Shown piece after piece: positions 6,277 through 8,378 of a DNA stretch of 8,378 nt; position 1 is the first letter of the stretch; the number at the start of each line of letters is the position of its first letter. Source of the stretch: JBFKOL01 sp041628815 (lineage in GTDB: Bacteria; Bacteroidota; Bacteroidia; Chitinophagales; Saprospiraceae). Location: assembly GCA_041628815.1 (NCBI GenBank), contig JBFKOL010000178.1, forward strand, positions 1 to 8,378, read 5' to 3'. Under the pieces are notes generated by a model. The model had not been told where the DNA came from, did not search any database, and worked only from the letters and a program-made list of their open reading frames with translations. Made by a program: the position numbers and the translations under genes.

Positions 6277-7536
6277 TTATTGCCGCATTGCCACCACCGG
6301 ATCCATTCTGCTGGCCTGAGAGGCGGGTATCAATCCCGAAATAATGCCCACAAGGATGGAAACACTGACACCCATTACCATATTTTTGAGGGATAGCCAC
6401 ATATCGAAAGGGATGACTGCCGAGATGGCTTTCATGATGCCAAATACCATGAGGAGACCAAAGGCGCCTCCAATGATACACAACACGATGGCTTCAAGTA
6501 GAAATTCCAGCATAATGAAGTAGCGCTTTGCACCTAGCGCCTTTTTGATCCCAATCAAGTTGGTGCGTTCCTTGACGGAGACAAACATGATATTCGCCAC
6601 GCTGATCATACCAACGATGAGGGCGAATATGCCAATCGTAAATCCGGCAATATTCAGGACCCTGAAGACAGGTCCAAGGACCTCCTCAAACATGGTCAGT
6701 TCGTTGAGGGCGAAATTGTCGTCCTCAAGAGGCTTTAACCGCCGGGACGAACGAAGGATACCTGTCAATTCATCTTTGAGTTCGCTCAGCTCAACTCCTT
6801 CTTTGGCCTTGGCCATCAAAAGCTTTTGATAGCCGAATCCCCGATTGTAGTCATCGAGATTATAGTATTTGCGCGCCGTTGTGATGCTCATCCAGACGAC
6901 GTCGTCAAAATTGATAAAATTAAAGGGGTCATCTCCTTCTTCTTCGAGAACACCGATCACGAGAAAGTTTTGTCCCAGCAATTTGATATCCTGCCCGACA
7001 GCCTCCCGGTCCCCGAAGAGCTCTTGTTTGACCTGGTGTCCGATCAAAACGAGATTAGAACCCTTGCTGTTCTCAATGGGAGAAAAGTATCGACCTTTTG
7101 CAATATTTACGCCCTGAAGTTCCTGGTACTCATAGGTGGTGCCCATGATAAAAGCCCCTTCCAAACTACTCGAACGATATTTTATGGTTTTACCCCCGGT
7201 GAAAAATGCGAATGCCGCCCCCTCTGCCAACTTCGATTTGGCAACAACGGCCTCATAATCGCGAATCCCGGGCTCCGGTCGCTTTAGATACTTCCAATAA
7301 TTCTGTTGAGGATCCTCGGTCCAGGGCTGTTTATCGATGTAAATGACATCGGAACCGAGTTCTGAAAAGCCTTCGAAAATGCTTTTCTCGAGAGAATCAA
7401 CTGCCGAAAGAACTGAGATGATACAGAAAATCCCAATGGTGATTCCCAACAGGGACAGAAAGCTGCGCATCTTGTTGCTCCATAATTGAGCAAGCGCCAT
7501 CCTTACACTTTCCCTGATGATTTTTAGAACTACCAT
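6277..7536 (-). CDS. MacB/FtsX-type ABC transporter permease
   Basis: 419 residues, the full length of a single-repeat MacB-type permease. The first membrane helix is at about residues 25-46, after a basic ALAQLWSNKMRSFL segment typical of the family (family form: L..NK.Rs.LT.LGI.IG). A large periplasmic domain follows (about 47-290), with the MacB_PCD-like elements YIDKQPW, FIMGTTYEYQEL..VNIAKGRYFSPIE and GQNFLVIGVLEE. The FtsX domain holds three helices at about 295-320, 343-370 and 385-405, with the cytoplasmic VKERTNLIGIKKALGAKR loop and the C-terminal GLIPASQASRMDPVVAMR signature. Such permeases pair with an ATPase to move envelope molecules or transmit force rather than transport through the membrane. 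No ATPase gene is next to it within the window, so it must use a partner encoded elsewhere. Substrate cannot be inferred. Confidence 0.92.
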   Translation of the reverse strand: MVVLKIIRESVRMALAQLWSNKMRSFLSLLGITIGIFCIISVLSAVDSLEKSIFEGFSELGSDVIYIDKQPWTEDPQQNYWKYLKRPEPGIRDYEAVVAKSKLAEGAAFAFFTGGKTIKYRSSSLEGAFIMGTTYEYQELQGVNIAKGRYFSPIENSKGSNLVLIGHQVKQELFGDREAVGQDIKLLGQNFLVIGVLEEEGDDPFNFINFDDVVWMSITTARKYYNLDDYNRGFGYQKLLMAKAKEGVELSELKDELTGILRSSRRLKPLEDDNFALNELTMFEEVLGPVFRVLNIAGFTIGIFALIVGMISVANIMFVSVKERTNLIGIKKALGAKRYFIMLEFLLEAIVLCIIGGAFGLLMVFGIMKAISAVIPFDMWLSLKNMVMGVSVSILVGIISGLIPASQASRMDPVVAMRQ

Positions 7537-7539
7537 GCT

Positions 7540-7704
7540 TCAAAATTGACCAAAAGATGAGAAAAAAACCCGTGCTAAAAAATGATTATCGATAAATGAA
7601 ACCTTTCGATCCACAAAATCCTTTGTAAGGTGTACCTGGCACTCGGGGGTCTTTGTCGAAACATCAAATGTCAATCCCGGTAAAATCTTTAAAGACGAGG
7701 CCAT
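7540..7704 (-). CDS. Possible 54-residue small ORF upstream of the permease
   Basis: On the minus strand an ATG at 7704 opens 54 codons ending with TGA at 7540-7542, three bases before the permease ATG. The product begins MASSLKILPGLTFDVSTK and ends ARVFFSSFGQF; it has no signal peptide, no membrane helix and no family I recognise. The frame stays open upstream of the ATG as far as the queA start region, so the exact start is uncertain. The tight spacing to the permease favours a leader or co-translated peptide; the short length and the lack of a recognised relative favour chance. Treated as a candidate only. Confidence 0.25.
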   Translation of the reverse strand: MASSLKILPGLTFDVSTKTPECQVHLTKDFVDRKVSFIDNHFLARVFFSSFGQF

Positions 7705-7708
7705 AAAA

Positions 7709-7739
7709 TTATGGTTCTGTACCCAAATTTCTATTTTTG
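7709..7739 (+). promoter_or_regulatory. Candidate queA promoter
   Basis: TATTTTTG at 7732-7739 fits the Bacteroidota TAnnTTTG -7 box. The -33 element is poor: only TTATG at 7709-7713 lies near the right place, 18 bases upstream. Transcription would begin about 7 bases after the box, giving a leader of roughly 15 bases before the queA ATG. That is too short for a preQ1 riboswitch. Confidence 0.4.
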
Positions 7740-7748
7740 CCCAAATTT
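7722..7748. repeat. Two copies of CCCAAATTT flanking the queA -7 box
   Basis: The nine-base word CCCAAATTT occurs at 7722-7730 and 7740-7748, start to start 18 bases, with the TATTTTTG box exactly between them. The placement would suit an operator, but the words are AT-rich and short, and no regulator is known for this site. Confidence 0.35.
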
Positions 7749-7760
7749 TGATGAAAGTTT

Positions 7761-8378
7761 ATGAAAGCTAAATTATCCAGTTTCAACTACGATCTGCCTG
7801 AAAAGTTTATCGCCCAGTACCCAAGCAAGGAGCGGGATGAATCTCGATTGATGGTGGTCCACAGGGATTCAGGTAAAATAGAACATCGCATTTTCAAGGA
7901 TGTTCTCGACTATTTTGAAGACGGAGATACTTTCATTTTCAACAATACGAAGGTATTTCCCGCCAGGATGTTTGGCATTAAGGAAAAGACGGAAGCGAAT
8001 ATCGAAGTATTTCTTTTGCGCGAGCTCAACGAAGAAAATAAATTATGGGATGTCCTGGTAGACCCTGCACGCAAAATTCGGGTTGGTAATAAATTGTTCT
8101 TCAAAGACGAAGAGGGAGACAATAAACTTGTCGCCGAAGTGGTGGATAACACGACGAGCCGCGGAAGGACAATCCGGTTTTATTTTGACGGCAGCAACGA
8201 GGAATTCAGGGAAATACTCCGCGAGCTTGGTCAAACTCCCCTTCCCAAATACATCAACAGGGAAATAGAAGATGTAGATATTAAGCGTTACCAGACCATT
8301 TATGCCAAAGAAATCGGGGCCGTGGCAGCTCCTACTGCAGGACTTCATTTCAGCCGTGAGCTCATGAAGCGCCTGGAA
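7761..8378 (+). CDS. queA: S-adenosylmethionine:tRNA ribosyltransferase-isomerase QueA, 3' partial
   Basis: The frame runs 206 codons from ATG 7761 to the window end, about 60% of the usual length of roughly 345. QueA transfers and isomerises the ribosyl part of S-adenosylmethionine onto 7-aminomethyl-7-deazaguanine in tRNA, giving epoxyqueuosine at the wobble position of tRNAs with GUN anticodons. Family segments in order: FNYDLPEKFIAQYPSKERDESRL (residues 8-30), IFNNTKVFPARMFG (54-67), IEVFLLREL (75-83), LPKYINR (163-169), YQTIYAKEIGAVAAPTAGLHF (179-199). All match known QueA proteins, and the GAVAAPTAGLHF block is diagnostic. A nearby upstream ATG at 7751 is in another frame and stops after six codons. 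No Shine-Dalgarno sequence is present. The gene diverges from the permease gene. Confidence 0.96.
   Translation, partial: MKAKLSSFNYDLPEKFIAQYPSKERDESRLMVVHRDSGKIEHRIFKDVLDYFEDGDTFIFNNTKVFPARMFGIKEKTEANIEVFLLRELNEENKLWDVLVDPARKIRVGNKLFFKDEEGDNKLVAEVVDNTTSRGRTIRFYFDGSNEEFREILRELGQTPLPKYINREIEDVDIKRYQTIYAKEIGAVAAPTAGLHFSRELMKRLE

Noticed and set aside
6826..7287. 153-codon plus-strand ORF antisense to the permease
   Set aside because: The permease frame carries all family signatures across this stretch; the antisense product is unfamiliar.
7751..7771. ATG at 7751 as the queA start
   Set aside because: It is out of frame with QueA and meets TAA after six codons.
6120..7929. GACGGAGATA word shared by the convergent gap and queA
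   Set aside because: A ten-base match between two places in a window this size is expected by chance and does not extend.
1..8378. CRISPR array, insertion sequence, prophage or defence genes
   Set aside because: No spaced repeats, transposase, integrase or terminal inverted repeats were seen; apart from the noted gap and small ORF the DNA is densely packed with recognisable chromosomal genes.

Overview
The window reads as ordinary chromosomal DNA from a member of the Bacteroidota, most likely a free-living Cytophagia-, Saprospiria- or Flavobacteriia-like bacterium. The clues are the lack of Shine-Dalgarno sequences before clear genes, a TAnnTTTG-type -7 box before rpmI, a bacillithiol gene (bshB1), kdsA (so an outer membrane with LPS), and a lipoprotein with the GCTD...NYN...DDGSC motif common in this phylum. 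Genus cannot be judged from the sequence. No mobile element, CRISPR array, rRNA or tRNA gene was found.

Layout. Positions 1-1606 are read rightward: the C-terminal two PDZ domains of an HtrA/Do-type periplasmic protease (5' end outside the window), a small secreted protein of unknown function with a GTG start, and a small lipoprotein starting one base after it. Positions 1643-5234 are read leftward as a tightly packed set: kdsA, a COG2509-type FAD-dependent dehydrogenase, a DoxX-like membrane protein and bshB1. Two of the three junctions are 4-base ATGA overlaps; the third is a 60-base gap. A divergent intergenic region (5235-5333) then leads to rpmI and rplT (5334-5886), which carry their own promoter and lack the usual upstream infC. 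A 390-base convergent gap follows (5887-6276). Next come a leftward MacB/FtsX-type ABC permease (6277-7536), a 224-base divergent region holding a possible 54-codon ORF, and the first 206 codons of queA (7761 to the window end).

Functional themes are envelope quality control (HtrA and its secreted neighbours), LPS core synthesis (KdsA), low-molecular-weight thiol synthesis (BshB1, with the DoxX-like protein), translation (L35, L20) and tRNA modification (QueA). I see no clear undescribed system. The parts most worth a second look are the secreted pair beside HtrA, the doxX-bshB1 coupling, the small ORF before the permease, and the unexplained convergent gap.
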